From: Variovorax flavidus
Lineage (GTDB): Bacteria > Pseudomonadota > Gammaproteobacteria > Burkholderiales > Burkholderiaceae_C
Assembly (NCBI RefSeq): GCF_030317145.1
Contig: NZ_JASZYE010000005.1
Span: 186,001-250,000, forward strand
Length of the DNA: 64,000 nt
Direction: 5' to 3'
Shown here: piece by piece, positions 34,091 to 42,821 of the stretch
Numbering within the stretch: position 1 is the stretch's first letter
Layout: each line of letters begins with the position of its first letter
The notes under the pieces: generated by a model
Database searches by the model: none
Seen by the model: only the letters and a program-made list of their open reading frames with translations
Told to the model about the DNA's origin: nothing
Program-made: the position numbers and the translations under genes

Positions 34091-35518
34091 ATGACTGCAC
34101 CCATGAGCATCACCCACCCCCAACTGTTCCAGCGCCTGCATGCCGCCGTCGGCGACGCGGGCCTGATCACCGACGCGGAGGGCAAGGAGCCTTTCGAGGT
34201 CGACTGGCTGAAGAAGTGGCACGGCCGCAGCTGCGTCGTCGTCCGCCCCGCGAACACGGCCCAGACCGCCGAAGTCATGCGCATCTGCCACGAGACGCAC
34301 ACGCCGGTCGTCACGCAGGGCGGCAATACCGGCATGAGCGGCGGCGCCACGCCCGACGGCAGCGGCGCGCAGGTCGTGCTCAGCACGGTGCGAATGAATG
34401 CGATACGCGAGGTCGATCCGCTCAACAACACGCTGACCGCCGAAGCCGGCGTGCTGCTGGCCCATATCCAGGAAGCGGCGCAGGAAGCGGGCCGCTTCTT
34501 TCCGCTGAGCCTGGGGTCGGAAGGCAGTTGCACGATCGGCGGCAACCTCGCCACCAATGCCGGCGGCATTGCCGTGCTGCGCTACGGCAACGCGCGCGAA
34601 CTCGCGCTCGGCCTCGAAGTGGTGCTGCCCGATGGCCGCGTCTGGAACGGCATGCGCGGATTGCGCAAGGACAACACGGGCTACGACCTGCGCGATCTCT
34701 TCATCGGATCGGAAGGCACGCTGGGCGTCATCACCGCCGCGGTGCTGAAGCTCTACCCGCGGCCTGTCGCGCGCTCGACCGCATGGGTCGGCGCCGAGAG
34801 CATCGATGCCCTGGTGCAGCTTCTGGCGCAGATGCGCGCGGTGTGTGGCGAGCGACTGGTCGCGTTCGAGATGATGTCGAACGAATCTCTCGAACTCATC
34901 CTGCAGCATGTGGCGGACGTGCGGGCGCCCCTCGGCGCTTCGCATGCGTTCCACGCCCTGATCGAGCTGGCCGACACGCAAGGCGAAGGCCTGGCCGATT
35001 TGCTGGAGCGCGGCCTGGGCGATGCTCTGGAGCAAGGGCTGATCCAGGATGTCGTGGTCAGCGTGACCGGCGCGCAGACACAGGCTTTCTGGAAGATCCG
35101 CGAAGGCATCTCGCAGGCGCAGGTCCGCGCGGGCAAGGCCGTGAAGCACGACATCGCCCTCCCGATCTCGGCCATCGCCGCGTTCGCCAGCCAGGCCGAT
35201 GCCGCCCTGCGCGCCGAACTGCCGGACGTGCGGATCATCAACTTCGGGCACCTGGGCGACGGCAACCTGCACTACAACGTGCTGCTGCCGCTCGGCACGC
35301 CAGGCGAAGAACTCGCCGGGACCACCGAGCGGCTGAACCGCATCGTCCACGACCTCGTGGCGGCTGCCAACGGCAGCATCAGCGCCGAGCACGGCGTCGG
35401 CCAGCTGCGGCGCGACGAACTGCGGCACTACAAGTCGGACATCGAGTTCGATCTGATGATGCGCATCAAGCAGTCGCTGGACCCGAACCAGATCATGAAT
35501 CCGGGCAAGCTGATCTAG
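34091..35518 (+). CDS. FAD-linked 2-hydroxyacid dehydrogenase (GlcD/D-lactate dehydrogenase family)
   Basis: A 475-residue flavoprotein. The PCMH FAD-binding domain shows TQGGNTGMSGG, LGSEGSCTIGGNLATNAGG and LFIGSEGTLGVIT; the C-terminal domain ends NGSISAEHGVGQLRRD and LDPNQIMNPGKL. The family oxidises D-2-hydroxy acids, passing electrons to a quinone or cytochrome. Start MTAPMS lies 7 bp after the racemase stop; MSITHPQ four codons later is equally possible. Confidence 0.9.
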   Translation: MTAPMSITHPQLFQRLHAAVGDAGLITDAEGKEPFEVDWLKKWHGRSCVVVRPANTAQTAEVMRICHETHTPVVTQGGNTGMSGGATPDGSGAQVVLSTVRMNAIREVDPLNNTLTAEAGVLLAHIQEAAQEAGRFFPLSLGSEGSCTIGGNLATNAGGIAVLRYGNARELALGLEVVLPDGRVWNGMRGLRKDNTGYDLRDLFIGSEGTLGVITAAVLKLYPRPVARSTAWVGAESIDALVQLLAQMRAVCGERLVAFEMMSNESLELILQHVADVRAPLGASHAFHALIELADTQGEGLADLLERGLGDALEQGLIQDVVVSVTGAQTQAFWKIREGISQAQVRAGKAVKHDIALPISAIAAFASQADAALRAELPDVRIINFGHLGDGNLHYNVLLPLGTPGEELAGTTERLNRIVHDLVAAANGSISAEHGVGQLRRDELRHYKSDIEFDLMMRIKQSLDPNQIMNPGKLI

Positions 35519-35557
35519 CAGCGCGCCTCCCATCTCAATCAAAGGATCGAACACACC

Positions 35558-36343
35558 ATGGACCTTGGACTTTCAGGGAAGACAGCGCTCGTGCTTGGCG
35601 CGGGCGGCGGACTCGGCAGCGCCATCGCGCGCACGCTGGCCAGCGAGGGCGCGCGCGTCGCTCTCGCCGACATCGACCCGGCGGCCGTGAACGCCGTCGC
35701 CGAACAGATCCGCACGGACGGCGCACAGGCCATCGCGCTGCCGTGGGACCTCGGCGACCTGTCGGTCATCGACGCCAACATCGCGCGCATCGAGCGCGAG
35801 CTGGGCCCGGTCGACATCCTCGTCAACAACACCGGCGGCCCGCCGCCGACGCCCGTGTCGGGACAGAGCAGCGAGACGTGGTCCCGCCACTTCCAGAGCA
35901 TGGTGATGTCGGTCATCGCCATCACCGATCGCGTGCTGCCGGGCATGCGCGAGCGCCGGTTCGGGCGGGTCATCACCAGCACCTCGTCGGGCGTGGTGGC
36001 GCCGATCGCCAATCTCGGTCTTTCCAACGCGCTGCGGCTGTCGCTCGTGGGCTGGTCCAAGACCCTGGCGCGCGAAGTCGGCCGCGAAGGCGTGACCTGC
36101 AACGTGGTCCTGCCCGGGCGCGTGGCCACCGGCCGCATCCGCTTCCTCGACGAACAGAAGGCCAAGCGGGAAGGCCGCACCGTCGAAGAGGTGTCTGCCG
36201 AAAGCACCGCGAGCATTCCGCTGGGACGCTACGGCGAACCGCAGGAATACGCAGATGTGGTTGCCTTCCTGGCGAGCCGGGGCGCCTCGTACGTGACGGG
36301 CTCGGTCATTCGCGTGGACGGCGGCCTGCTCGCTAACATCTGA
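35558..36343 (+). CDS. Atypical short-chain dehydrogenase/reductase, second copy
   Basis: A 261-residue SDR with GAGGGLGSA cofactor loop, VNNTGG, TSTSSG and the C-terminal YVTGSVIRVDGG. As in the SDR at 31430-32209, the Tyr/Lys positions read Ser and Arg (GLSNALR). It has a good GGA ribosome site and ends 5 bp before the glutathione transferase gene. The two SDRs flanking one catabolic locus probably act on successive or stereoisomeric intermediates. Confidence 0.85.
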   Translation: MDLGLSGKTALVLGAGGGLGSAIARTLASEGARVALADIDPAAVNAVAEQIRTDGAQAIALPWDLGDLSVIDANIARIERELGPVDILVNNTGGPPPTPVSGQSSETWSRHFQSMVMSVIAITDRVLPGMRERRFGRVITSTSSGVVAPIANLGLSNALRLSLVGWSKTLAREVGREGVTCNVVLPGRVATGRIRFLDEQKAKREGRTVEEVSAESTASIPLGRYGEPQEYADVVAFLASRGASYVTGSVIRVDGGLLANI

Positions 36344-36348
36344 GCACC

Positions 36349-36951
36349 ATGCTCATTCTTCGCACGTCCACCGCCTCCCCTTTCGGCCGCAAGGTCCGGA
36401 TGGCCATCGGCACGCTCGGGCTGACATCGCAGGTGGAGGTCGTGAACGCCGACACCAGCGATCCGCACGACAGCCTGCGCCAGCAGAACCCGCTGGGCAA
36501 GATCCCGACGCTGATCCTGGAGGACGGCGAGGCGCTCTTCGATTCGCGTGTGATCGTCGAGCATCTCAACGCGATGGATGGGCGCGACATCCTGATCCCC
36601 GCAGGCGTGGAGCGCATCGGGGTGCTGCGGGAGCAGGCCCTCGCCGACGGGCTGATGGACGCGGCCATCCTGCAGATGTACGAGATCCGCTTCCGGCCGC
36701 CGACGCATCACGTCGAGTCGTGGCTTGCGCACCAGCGCGGCAAGGTGGAGCGCGCGCTCGATTTCGCGGCGACCCGATTGCCCGTGCGCCGGCCGGCAGG
36801 GCCGCACATCGGAGAGATCACGCTGGCCGCCGCGCTGGGCTACCTGGATTTCAGGTTCCATGGCAAATGGCGCGCCACGCACCCGGCACTGGAAAGCTGG
36901 CTCGACGAATTCGCAGGCCGCGTGCCCGCCTTCGCCGAAACCGCGCCCTGA
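36349..36951 (+). CDS. Glutathione S-transferase family protein
   Basis: A 200-residue GST. The N-terminal thioredoxin fold begins TSTASPFGRKVRMAI with the Ser/Thr cluster expected at the glutathione thiol, NPLGKIPTLIL with its cis-Pro, and DSRVIVEHLN; the helical C-terminal domain follows. Last gene of the rightward arm. It may isomerise or thiolate a pathway intermediate, or be for detoxification. It ends 3 bp from the convergent DUF1254 gene, without a visible terminator. Confidence 0.87.
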   Translation: MLILRTSTASPFGRKVRMAIGTLGLTSQVEVVNADTSDPHDSLRQQNPLGKIPTLILEDGEALFDSRVIVEHLNAMDGRDILIPAGVERIGVLREQALADGLMDAAILQMYEIRFRPPTHHVESWLAHQRGKVERALDFAATRLPVRRPAGPHIGEITLAAALGYLDFRFHGKWRATHPALESWLDEFAGRVPAFAETAP

Positions 36952-36954
36952 GCT

Positions 36955-37980
36955 TCAATTGACGGGCTGCGGCTCCGGAAAAGTCCATGTGCCGCTGAGG
37001 ATCTCGGCACGTGGGCGGTAGAGGCGCACGGTGTAGTTCCAGCCGGCCGTCGTGGGCAGGCAGTTCGGCGTCTTGCCGTCGCAGCCGCCGAACTGCATCG
37101 CGATCGAACCGTCGGCGTCCTTCTTCGCGGTCAGGTTGTTCAGCGTGTAGGCATTGGCGGGGTTCTTCTGGAAGTAGCCTGCCTTGTTGTAGACGCTGAC
37201 CGACCAGAAGGCGTCCACCGGCACATCCTTGACCCGGAGGCGATACACGGTCTTGCCGTCGTTCTTCGCCGGCGCGACGTTGAGGTAGGTCGCATCCTTG
37301 TCCGGATTGCCGCCCCAGGCCGCCGCCGCGCCGACCAGGCGCCGCACCGGATCGACCTCCTCCTTGGTCCCGAAGGCCTTCCTGAAATCCGGAAGGGTCG
37401 TGGACAGCACGATCAGCGCGTCGCGCACCTTCTTCTGGCTCGCCGGGTCCCAGTTCGGCATCTCGAGCCGGCCGGGCCCCTGCTGGCTGACCTTGATCGC
37501 ATCCTGCAGGGCATGCACCTGCCTGATGTCGTCCGGACTGTTCGGGTCGACCAGCGTGCGCACGCCGACGACGACGTAGCGCGTGCCGACGTGCTCCTTG
37601 CTCAACGTGTGCGTTCCAGCGCCGTAGAAGACGTTCGGCACGTAGTGGTCCTCGTTGATGACCTGCATCGACATGAAGCGCTGGCCCGGGTCGGGCATCG
37701 TGATCGTCACCGGCCCGGCATCGAGGTCGAACACGCCCGACGAGTACAGCGTGTCGCGATTGAGGCGGATGACGGTCTGCTTGTCGATCGAGGCAGGCTC
37801 GCGGCGATGAAGGAACTTGCCGATGCCGCCGTCCTTGAAGAGGCCCGTGATGTACAGGTCGGACTCCGCGCGGACGAAGTTGTCGACCGTGACGGGCACT
37901 GCAGCGCCGGCGGCCGCGTGGCAGAGGCTGACGGCCAGCAGGGAGGCGCTCAAGGCGCAAGTGGTCGGGCGAAGTCTCAT
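36955..37980 (-). CDS. Secreted DUF1254/DUF1214 protein
   Basis: A 341-residue exported protein with a signal peptide (MRLRPTTC, hydrophobic core, cleavage near CHA or AGA). The DUF1254 block VIRLNRDTLYSSGVFDLD and the DUF1214-like C-terminal part (FWSVSVYNKAGYFQKNPANAY) are clear. Function of the family is unknown. The start at 37980 was chosen because the signal sequence begins there. It is divergent from nothing and transcribed in line with the LysR gene upstream. Confidence 0.85.
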   Translation of the reverse strand: MRLRPTTCALSASLLAVSLCHAAAGAAVPVTVDNFVRAESDLYITGLFKDGGIGKFLHRREPASIDKQTVIRLNRDTLYSSGVFDLDAGPVTITMPDPGQRFMSMQVINEDHYVPNVFYGAGTHTLSKEHVGTRYVVVGVRTLVDPNSPDDIRQVHALQDAIKVSQQGPGRLEMPNWDPASQKKVRDALIVLSTTLPDFRKAFGTKEEVDPVRRLVGAAAAWGGNPDKDATYLNVAPAKNDGKTVYRLRVKDVPVDAFWSVSVYNKAGYFQKNPANAYTLNNLTAKKDADGSIAMQFGGCDGKTPNCLPTTAGWNYTVRLYRPRAEILSGTWTFPEPQPVN

Positions 37981-38059
37981 GCCGGGGTTCCTGGGGTGGA
38001 GTTGACCGATCCTAGTCACGATCCCTCCTGCCCGGAATTGCACTTTGGTGCCACGGGCG

Positions 38060-39010
38060 TCAGGCGTCCGCGATGAGCCCCTCCGGCAGAAGCCCCCGAT
38101 CGATCATGGCGGCGTCCCACGGCGGCACGCGCGTGAATGCGGCGGTGAGGTGCTCGATGAAGAGCCTGAGCTTGAACGCGTTGCGCGAGGTGCCCGCATA
38201 GACCGCGCTCAACGAGAACGAAGACAGCTGATGCTCCGGCAGCACCACCTGCAGGTCCCCGCGCAGGATCGAATCGCCCGCGACCAGGGTCGGCAGGCAG
38301 ACGATGCCGGCATGCTCCATTGCGTATTCGCGCAGCAGGTGGACGCTGTTGGTCAGCAAGGCGGCGCTCATGTACATCGTCACCTGCTCGCCCGCGTGAT
38401 GAAAGGTCCAGCGGTCGCGCGTCGGGTAGCCCGAATAGAGGCCGAGCGTGTGCTTGTGCAGGTCGCGCGGGCTTTCCGGCGTGCCGTGCGTGCGCAGGTA
38501 TTCGGGCGTGGCGCAGAACACGCGGCGCACGGGGAAGAGCGAGCGCGACACCAGCTCGGTCGATGCCGCCGGGAAGATCTGCAGTGCACAGTCGACGCCG
38601 GCCTTGACCGGGTCCACCACGGAGTCGCTCACGATCAGTTCCAGGTGGATGTCCGGAAAGCTGACCTGGAACGCGCGCAGCAGCGTCGCGAAGTGCCCGA
38701 GCACGAAGCCGGTCAATGCATGGATGCGCAGCGTGCCCGTCGGCCCGGCTCGCGCGTCGCGCATCTGGTCCATGATGTCGTTGGCCCGTCCGACGAGTTC
38801 CGTGCAATCGCGCAGGAAGGCCTGCCCCACGTCGCTGAGCCGAACGACGCGCGTGCTGCGATGAAAGAGCGGCGCGCCGACGTGGTCTTCGAGCTGCTTC
38901 ACGCGGCTGGTGACCACCGACTTGGCCACGCGCATCTGCCGGGCAGCCTCCGCGAAGCTCTGCGTTTGCGCGACGCGAACGAATGTCTCAATGTTTTCGA
39001 GGCGGTCCAT
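38060..39010 (-). CDS. LysR-family transcriptional regulator
   Basis: A 316-residue LTTR starting MDRLENIETFVRVAQTQSFAEAARQM with recognition helix AKSVVTSRVKQLE. The C-terminal co-inducer domain is complete. The 80-bp gap to the DUF1254 gene on the same strand makes that gene a possible target. No palindrome worth naming was seen in the short 61-bp gap upstream. Confidence 0.87.
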   Translation of the reverse strand: MDRLENIETFVRVAQTQSFAEAARQMRVAKSVVTSRVKQLEDHVGAPLFHRSTRVVRLSDVGQAFLRDCTELVGRANDIMDQMRDARAGPTGTLRIHALTGFVLGHFATLLRAFQVSFPDIHLELIVSDSVVDPVKAGVDCALQIFPAASTELVSRSLFPVRRVFCATPEYLRTHGTPESPRDLHKHTLGLYSGYPTRDRWTFHHAGEQVTMYMSAALLTNSVHLLREYAMEHAGIVCLPTLVAGDSILRGDLQVVLPEHQLSSFSLSAVYAGTSRNAFKLRLFIEHLTAAFTRVPPWDAAMIDRGLLPEGLIADA

Positions 39011-39071
39011 GGCTTGGCAATGTACGGCGGGCTGCCCAAACCGTTCTGAGGGTCGGTGCTAACCTCGGTGG

Positions 39072-39506
39072 ATGTTCAATCCCTCCCAAGAGGAAGTGCG
39101 TCGTTTCTTCTGCGACGTCTTCGCCAAGAGTCGCCGCGGCGAGCCGATGGAAGCGCTCGAAGTCATCGCCAGCCGCTGGATCGACGAGCACCCCGAATAC
39201 CACGCCGACCTGTCTGACGCCGATGCGGCGGTGGCGCGCGTCTACGACGGCAAGGACGGCCGCGAGAACCCCTTCCTGCACCTGTCCATGCATCTGTCGA
39301 TCAGCGAGCAGTGCTCCATCGACCAGCCGCGCGGCATCCGCCAGGCGGTCGAACTGCTGGCAGCGCGCCGCGACTCGCTGCTCGACGCGCACCACGAGGC
39401 GATGGAATGCCTCGGCCAGATGATGTGGGAAAGCCAGCGCGCCGGCCGACCGCCCGATGGCGAGGCCTACGTAGCCTGCGTTCAGCGGCGCGCGACGCGC
39501 GACTGA
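39072..39506 (+). CDS. DUF1841 family protein
   Basis: A 144-residue cytosolic protein with the family block NPFLHLSMHLSISEQ and the N-terminal MFNPSQEEVRRFFCDVF. DUF1841 proteins are common in beta- and gammaproteobacteria and have no known activity. Its 3' end overlaps the convergent pcaQ-like gene by 25 bp. Confidence 0.85.
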   Translation: MFNPSQEEVRRFFCDVFAKSRRGEPMEALEVIASRWIDEHPEYHADLSDADAAVARVYDGKDGRENPFLHLSMHLSISEQCSIDQPRGIRQAVELLAARRDSLLDAHHEAMECLGQMMWESQRAGRPPDGEAYVACVQRRATRD

Positions 39507-40441
39507 GCCGCGCCGGCCTCGCGCAGCAGCGCGATCAGCGTCTGCCGTGCCAGCGACGGCTCGGCGTCACTACGCAGCAGCAGGCCCACCGGTTCATCGG
39601 TGCCGGCGGTGTCGATCGCCAGCCGCACGAGATGGCCCGATGCGAGGTCGTCCCAGGCCGCACCGATCGGCGTGAACCAGACGGCATCCGAACGCACCGC
39701 CAGCGCGCGGGCGACCGACAGGTCCAGCGTCTGCGTGGCGTGCGCGGGCAACCGCAGCCCCAGACCGGACAGAAAGCTCTCCGTGTGATGGCGCGGAATC
39801 GTCCCTTCGCCGTAGACGACGAGCGGATGGTGCAGCACGTCCTGCACCGACGGCGAGCCGCCGGCCAGGGGGTGACCCGGCCGGGCGACGATCGCGAGCG
39901 GCTCCGTGTAGAGCAACTCGAATGTCAGGCCGGTCATCAACTGCGGATCGCTCATGCGGCCAGCGACCAGGTCCAGGTCCCCGGCGCGCAAGGCATCGAG
40001 CAGTGGCGCATTGGCGCCTGTCTGCACGATCACTTGGAGCGTTGGCATCCGCTCGCGGAGGCCGACCAGCGCTGGCGGCAGCAACGAAGGCGCAACGCTG
40101 GGCAGGGCGCCGATGCGAAGCCGCTGGGGCCGGGCACCCGATGCCGGCATGACCGCCTCGGCGCTGGCATCCACCGCCTCCAGCACGCGCAATGCATGCG
40201 CCAGCAAATGCTCGCCTGCCGCGGTAAAGCCCTGGATACCGCGGCGGCCCGCGGTGCCGCGCTCCACCAGTCGCGCGCCCGCCAGATCCTCCAGCTCGGC
40301 CAGGGTCTTCGAAATCGCCGGTTGGCTCAAGGCCAGCCGCTCGGCAGCGCGCGCCAGATGGCGCTCCTGCGCGACCGCCACAAGGCAGCGCAGATGCCGC
40401 AACTGGACGCCGCGGACAAAGGCTTCGGAGCTGGAGGCCAT
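39482..40441 (-). CDS. pcaQ: LysR-family regulator, PcaQ type
   Basis: A 319-residue LTTR with LRHLRCLVAVAQERHLARAAERL and SQPAISKTLAELE, as in PcaQ, the activator of protocatechuate genes responding to ring-cleavage products. It faces pcaHG across a 102-bp divergent gap, the normal arrangement. An imperfect T-N11-A motif occurs at 40445-40459 in this gap. Confidence 0.82.
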   Translation of the reverse strand: MASSSEAFVRGVQLRHLRCLVAVAQERHLARAAERLALSQPAISKTLAELEDLAGARLVERGTAGRRGIQGFTAAGEHLLAHALRVLEAVDASAEAVMPASGARPQRLRIGALPSVAPSLLPPALVGLRERMPTLQVIVQTGANAPLLDALRAGDLDLVAGRMSDPQLMTGLTFELLYTEPLAIVARPGHPLAGGSPSVQDVLHHPLVVYGEGTIPRHHTESFLSGLGLRLPAHATQTLDLSVARALAVRSDAVWFTPIGAAWDDLASGHLVRLAIDTAGTDEPVGLLLRSDAEPSLARQTLIALLREAGAAQSRVARR

Positions 40442-40543
40442 TGAATTACTGCCGGTTATGAAAAAACGTCAATCCGTCAATTTACATCAGCATTTCGCAT
40501 GAATACAGTTCCGGCACCCTCACGATCCCGGAGACAAGTCGAA

Positions 40544-41275
40544 ATGCCTTCTTCCACCCCCAAGACCGGCGCGCTGCCCCAGCTTTCGCCGCGCGACTGG
40601 CCCAGCCATCCCTCATATATCTATACGGGCTACCGCTCGACGGCCAAGCGCGGCCCGACGCAGCCTCTGATTCCGCTCAAGGCCTCGCTGGGCGAACTGC
40701 GCCAGCCGGTCTATGGCCACAGCAGCATCGGCGAGTTCGACCATGACCTCACGCGCAACGCGCGCCGCAACGGCGAGCCGCTGGGCGAACGCATGATCCT
40801 GACCGGCCAGGTGCTGGACGAGCGCCGCCGCCCCGTGCGCAACACGCTGGTCGAGATCTGGCAGGCCAATGCCGCGGGCCGCTACGTGCACAAGGTCGAC
40901 CAGCACGACGCACCGCTCGACCCCAACTTCCTCGGCGCCGGCCGCTGCCTGACCGACAACGAAGGCCGCTACCGCTTCCTGACCATCAAGCCGGGCGCGT
41001 ACCCGTGGGGCAACCACCCCAACGCCTGGCGTCCGCAGCACATCCATCTTTCGCTGTTCGGCGAGCATTTCGGCAGCCGGTTGGTGACGCAGATGTACTT
41101 CCCGGGCGACCCGCTCCTGCAATACGACCCGATGGTCACCGGCACCCCCGAGAAGACGCGCAACCGCCTGATCTCGGACTTCAGCATGGACGTGACGGAA
41201 GACGGCTACGCGCTCGGCTACGTGTTCGACATCGTGCTGCGCGGCGCCGACGAGACGCCTTTCGAAACCCGCTGA
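40544..41275 (+). CDS. pcaH: Protocatechuate 3,4-dioxygenase beta subunit
   Basis: A 243-residue iron(III) dioxygenase subunit that opens protocatechuate to beta-carboxy-cis,cis-muconate. The metal ligands lie in the YRFLTIKPGAYPW region (Tyr) and in AWRPQHIHLSLFG (two His). An ATG at 40499 is in frame, but the ATG at 40544 has GGAGA nine bases upstream and is preferred. It is 14 bp from pcaG. Confidence 0.92.
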   Translation: MPSSTPKTGALPQLSPRDWPSHPSYIYTGYRSTAKRGPTQPLIPLKASLGELRQPVYGHSSIGEFDHDLTRNARRNGEPLGERMILTGQVLDERRRPVRNTLVEIWQANAAGRYVHKVDQHDAPLDPNFLGAGRCLTDNEGRYRFLTIKPGAYPWGNHPNAWRPQHIHLSLFGEHFGSRLVTQMYFPGDPLLQYDPMVTGTPEKTRNRLISDFSMDVTEDGYALGYVFDIVLRGADETPFETR

Positions 41276-41289
41276 GGAGACACCGAATC

Positions 41290-41895
41290 ATGATGAGCGC
41301 ACTCGAAACCAACTTTGGCCAGACCCCTTCGCAAACGGTCGGCCCCTACTTCGCCTACGGCCTCACCGCCACCCAGTACGGCTATGACTTCGACCAGCCC
41401 TTCGATGCGCACGTCGCGCTCGACGGCGCGCGCGGCGAGCGCATCCGGCTCGAAGGCCGCGTGATCGACGGCGACGGCAATCCGATCAACGACGCGCTGG
41501 TCGAGATCAGCCAGCCCGACGGCACCGGCGAATACCCGCAATCGGTCGACGTTGCCCGCGAGATCGGCTTTCGCGCCTTCGGCCGCGTAGGCACGGGCAC
41601 CGATGCACAGAACCGCTTCGTGTTCCACACCGTCAAGCCCGGTGCGGAGACATCCGGCGAAGCGCCGCACATCAACGTGATCGTGCTGATGCGCGGCATG
41701 CTGTTGCACGCCTTCACGCGCATCTACTTCAGCGACGAGGCTGAGGCGAACGGCAAGGACGCGGTGCTGAACAGCGTGCCGTCCGAGCGCCGCAACACGC
41801 TGATCGCCAAGCGCAGCGAATCCGGCGGCGCGGTGACCTACCGCTTCGACATCCACATGCAAGGTCCTGCAGAGACGGTGTTCTTCGACGTCTGA
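41290..41895 (+). CDS. pcaG: Protocatechuate 3,4-dioxygenase alpha subunit
   Basis: A 201-residue alpha subunit with TPSQTVGPYFAYGL at the start and the alpha-type core lacking the metal-binding residues of PcaH (INVIVLMRGMLLHAFTRIYF). Preceded by GAGGAGA. Followed by a strong bidirectional terminator. No pcaB, pcaC or pcaD gene lies in the window, so the rest of the pathway is elsewhere. Confidence 0.92.
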   Translation: MMSALETNFGQTPSQTVGPYFAYGLTATQYGYDFDQPFDAHVALDGARGERIRLEGRVIDGDGNPINDALVEISQPDGTGEYPQSVDVAREIGFRAFGRVGTGTDAQNRFVFHTVKPGAETSGEAPHINVIVLMRGMLLHAFTRIYFSDEAEANGKDAVLNSVPSERRNTLIAKRSESGGAVTYRFDIHMQGPAETVFFDV

Positions 41896-41932
41896 GCACA
41901 TCGCAAAAGGCCGTCCCCAGCGGCCGGCCAGA

Positions 41933-41967
41933 AACGACAAAGCCCGCTTGCAGCGGGCTTTGTCGTT
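41933..41967. terminator. Bidirectional hairpin between pcaG and the cytochrome c4 gene
   Basis: A perfect 16-bp stem with a three-base loop (arms 41933-41948 and 41952-41967, core AAAGCCCGCT/AGCGGGCTTT). It lies between the convergent pcaG and cytochrome c4 genes, with A-rich and T-rich arm bases so that it can serve both strands. Confidence 0.85.
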
Positions 41968-41987
41968 GTGGGCCTCAGGGGCTCGGA

Positions 41988-42671
41988 TTACTTGGGATCG
42001 TGGATGAGCGATTCCGGCACCGTCTTCAGTTCGCCGGGCAACGAGCTGATGTAGCTGGCGAGTTCCTTGATTTCGGGGTTGGTGTACTTCTTGGCCTGTC
42101 CGCTCATCACGCCGTTGGAGCGGCCGAGCTGGTGCTGGTTCTGCACCTTGTACGACTTGAGCGCGACGTAGAGGTAGTCGGCATGCTGGCCCGCGAGCTT
42201 CGGCACCGTGCCGTCGTTCGGCGTATTGAAGTTGGCGCCGTGGCACTTGGTGCAGGCGTTGTCCTTGTCGCGTGCAATGAGGGCCTGCACACGTTCGCTC
42301 GGGTGGCTGGCGACGGTCAGCGGCGGCGCGCCGCCTTCCTTCACGCCGAGCTGGCTGTAGTAGGCGGCGAGGTCGGCGATGTCCTGCTCGCTCAGCGTGT
42401 CGGCGATGGCGCGCATCGTCGGATGCTTGCGCTCGCCGCCCTTGTACTGCGTGAGGGCCGAGGAGATGTATGTCGCGCTCTGGCCCGCGATCATCGGGAC
42501 CTTGTGGATCTCGGGGAAGCTGGCCTGGTAGCCGATGATGCCGTGGCAACCCACGCACATCGCCGTCTTCTTCGCTCCGGCTTCAGCATTGCCCGTGATC
42601 TTCTGGGCCTGTGCCGAGACCGTCACGCAAGCGACAGCAAGGGCAAACATCGTGGTCAACAACTTGTTCAT
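41988..42671 (-). CDS. Cytochrome c4 (diheme)
   Basis: A 227-residue periplasmic diheme cytochrome. Signal peptide residues 1 to about 22 (AQA cleavage), then two c-type domains with heme motifs CVGCH and CTKCH and their distal Met segments (HPTMRAIA and GVMSGQ). It delivers electrons to terminal oxidases. The start MNKLLTT was chosen over an upstream ATG because it begins the signal peptide. Confidence 0.9.
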   Translation of the reverse strand: MNKLLTTMFALAVACVTVSAQAQKITGNAEAGAKKTAMCVGCHGIIGYQASFPEIHKVPMIAGQSATYISSALTQYKGGERKHPTMRAIADTLSEQDIADLAAYYSQLGVKEGGAPPLTVASHPSERVQALIARDKDNACTKCHGANFNTPNDGTVPKLAGQHADYLYVALKSYKVQNQHQLGRSNGVMSGQAKKYTNPEIKELASYISSLPGELKTVPESLIHDPK

Positions 42672-42821
42672 TTTGCGCGCACAATCTCGTGGAGAAACAG
42701 GTTTCAAATCGACATTTGATTATATGGGGGCTCCCCGCAGCCTCCATGGGCGAGGCAGTCGGAACGCTCAGCAACGCTGATCAATGTTGTGTTCTTTCAA
42801 CCACCCTGCACTACGCCATCC

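Noticed and set aside
40499..40543. Upstream ATG extending pcaH by 15 residues.
   Set aside because: No ribosome site precedes it, while the internal ATG at 40544 has GGAGA at good distance.
42705..42718. Palindrome CAAAT-CGAC-ATTTG upstream of the MoxR and cytochrome c4 genes.
   Set aside because: Short arms in an AT-rich promoter, no second copy seen and no regulator gene nearby; too weak to report as an operator.
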